DNA of 7,455 bases from CAZJCK01 sp964544635 (lineage in GTDB: Bacteria > Zixibacteria > MSB-5A5 > GN15 > FEB-12), in NCBI GenBank assembly GCA_964544635.1, contig CAZJCK010000113.1:1-7455 (forward strand). The letters run 5' to 3'. Under the pieces are notes generated by a model. The model did not search any database. It was given only the letters and a program-made list of their open reading frames with translations, and was not told where the DNA came from. Position 1 is the first letter of the stretch. Every line of letters starts with the position of its first letter. The position numbers and the translations under genes are program-made. Below are positions 6,445-7,455 of the stretch, piece by piece.

Positions 6445-7233
6445 CTATTGGAAGATCTGGACGAAGAAATCCTTCATCGCTTCCCAGGAGCGCCAGTCGG
6501 CTTTGGCGTTGTAGGCGGAGCCGGTCGACGGATCGTTGCCCGCTTCCGGATGCGTGAAGCTGTGCACCGCGTTGCCGAACAGCATGATGTAGTAATCGAC
6601 CTCGGCGGCGTCCAGTTCATCGTTCAGGGCGTTGACATCCGCCATCGGCGCATGCGGATCATCGGCGCCGTGACAGACCAGCACGCTGGCCGTGATGTTC
6701 TGTGCATCTTCGGGAGTCGGCGTGCTCAAGGTACCATGGAACGAGACCACGCCATCGACGTCGTATCCCGACCGCGCCAGCTCGAGCACGCCACCGCCGC
6801 CGAAACAGTAGCCGATCGCGGCAATGCGCTCGGCATTGACCTGCTCAAACTCCTTCATGCGATCGACACCGAGCGAAACCCGATCGCGGAGCAGCCGGCG
6901 GTCCTGATAATACTTACCGGCCTCTTGCGATGCTTCCTGGCTGGTGGCCGGTCGCACCCCCTTGCCGTACACATCGACCGCAAACGCGACATAGCCCAGC
7001 TCAGCAAGCATTCGGGCGCGGCGTTTCTCCGAATCACCCAGGCCCTTCCACTGGTGGACGATCGCAATGCCGGGTACCGGTTCGGTTATCTCGTCGTCAT
7101 ACGCAAGATAGCCTTGAAATGTCATGTCGCCGTCGGTGTAGTCAACGTCGCGGGTGACGATTTCCGCTGCCGCCCCGGCCGACAGTATGAGCAGGCCGGT
7201 CAGCGTAGCGGTGAAAAGAGATTGCAGTCGCAC
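6445..7233 (-). CDS. Exported dienelactone-hydrolase-family alpha/beta hydrolase
   Basis: Residues are numbered from the GTG start at 7233. A perfect AGGAGG lies seven bases before this GTG, and the resulting protein (262 residues) begins with a good signal peptide: basic RLQ, a hydrophobic core (about 6-18), then AGAAA before the likely cleavage near residue 23. The ATG 24 codons further upstream would add a polar stretch ahead of the signal and has no comparable ribosome site. The fold is the small dienelactone-hydrolase type. The nucleophile is Cys143 in GYCFGGGG (141-148), the acid is probably Asp192 in GADDPHAP, and His224 in AVHSFTHPEAG completes the triad. The natural substrate cannot be read from sequence; members act on lactones and other small esters. 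It is periplasmic or secreted. It lies 61 bases upstream of the channel on the same strand, so it may share the operon, but no stop/start overlap binds it to the others. Confidence 0.88.
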   Translation of the reverse strand: MRLQSLFTATLTGLLILSAGAAAEIVTRDVDYTDGDMTFQGYLAYDDEITEPVPGIAIVHQWKGLGDSEKRRARMLAELGYVAFAVDVYGKGVRPATSQEASQEAGKYYQDRRLLRDRVSLGVDRMKEFEQVNAERIAAIGYCFGGGGVLELARSGYDVDGVVSFHGTLSTPTPEDAQNITASVLVCHGADDPHAPMADVNALNDELDAAEVDYYIMLFGNAVHSFTHPEAGNDPSTGSAYNAKADWRSWEAMKDFFVQIFQ

Positions 7234-7240
7234 AGACGTG

Positions 7241-7246
7241 CCTCCT
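7241..7246 (-). promoter_or_regulatory. Ribosome binding site that fixes the hydrolase start
   Basis: On the minus strand this is a perfect AGGAGG, seven bases before the GTG at 7233. It decides the start of the exported hydrolase in favour of GTG over the upstream ATG at 7305. Confidence 0.85.
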
Positions 7247-7322
7247 TGAATCAGTGAGTGTATGTGGTTTGACAGAGAAACAGCGCGATTCGGTGTTTGG
7301 TTCACGTCGATATTGGCTGCGA

Positions 7323-7455
7323 TCAGTATGTTACGACCGAAAAGACGAAATTCAAATGAAAGTGGCCGCTGGTGCCGATGTCATCCGCATACCTGGTTCC
7401 GGCAAGATAGACGCCAAACTGCGCCGATCGTGCAAACTCCCAGCCGCCCCCGATC
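7323..7455 (-). CDS. C-terminal end of a probable outer-membrane beta-barrel protein (partial)
   Basis: One minus-strand frame runs from the right edge for 43 codons to a TGA. The peptide contains WEFARSAQFGVYLAGTRYAD, then a short Gly-rich turn, then HFHLNFVFSVVTY at the very end. Alternating hydrophobic and polar residues in two or three strands, with an aromatic last residue, are typical of the closing strands of an outer-membrane barrel and of the signal recognised by the Bam complex. The other two frames give no such pattern. The rest of the gene lies outside the window, so neither family nor function can be named. The 89 bases between this stop and the hydrolase GTG hold no clear terminator or promoter. 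Confidence 0.6.
   Translation of the reverse strand, partial: IGGGWEFARSAQFGVYLAGTRYADDIGTSGHFHLNFVFSVVTY

Noticed and set aside
6319..7257. Plus-strand open frame opposite the hydrolase
   Set aside because: The hydrolase on the other strand has a signal peptide, catalytic triad and perfect ribosome site; the plus frame has none of these.
7234..7322. Promoter for the hydrolase gene
   Set aside because: A promoter is expected here, yet no convincing -35/-10 pair could be seen by eye.

Overview
The window reads as chromosomal DNA from a Gram-negative, non-actinobacterial bacterium of moderately high GC. A partial protein at the right edge looks like the last strands of an outer-membrane beta-barrel, and the esterase next to it has an export signal. 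The BlaI/BlaR1-type regulator pair and the style of the EgtB protein recall Acidobacteriota, Gemmatimonadota, Zixibacteria and similar phyla, but the sequence alone does not fix the phylum. All supported genes lie on the minus strand, so transcription runs from right to left. No RNA gene, insertion sequence, CRISPR array or other mobile element was seen.

From right to left: (1) 7455-7323, the C-terminal tail of a probable beta-barrel protein. (2) 7233-6445, an exported dienelactone-hydrolase-family protein, whose start is better placed at a GTG behind a perfect AGGAGG. (3) 6383-5637, a six-helix potassium channel with a TLGYGD filter. (4) 5640-4864, an ABC ATPase of the betaine/choline/ergothioneine class. 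(5) 4867-3314, a fused permease plus substrate-binding protein with EgtU/OpuC-like architecture. (6) 3260-1953, EgtB, the iron-dependent sulfoxide synthase. (7) 1926-910, EgtD, the histidine trimethyltransferase. (8) 771-379, a BlaI-type repressor. (9) 382-1, the N-terminus of a BlaR1-type M56 membrane sensor, cut by the window edge.

The core of the window is an apparent operon, 6383 to 910. Channel, ATPase and permease-SBP are joined by two ATGA stop/start overlaps, and EgtB and EgtD follow after gaps of 53 and 26 bases. EgtD makes hercynine from histidine and EgtB attaches the sulfur, giving the precursor of ergothioneine. The adjacent importer has the fused layout of the known ergothioneine transporter EgtUV, so the natural reading is one locus that both makes and imports (or recaptures) ergothioneine or its betaine precursor hercynine. 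The coupled potassium channel is unexpected and hints at a link to osmotic or membrane-potential control. EgtA, EgtC and the lyase EgtE are absent here, and the EgtB active site looks like the cysteine-using kind that does not need EgtA or EgtC.

The BlaI/BlaR1 pair is a separate unit with its own promoter, which lies between two palindromic operators about five helical turns apart.
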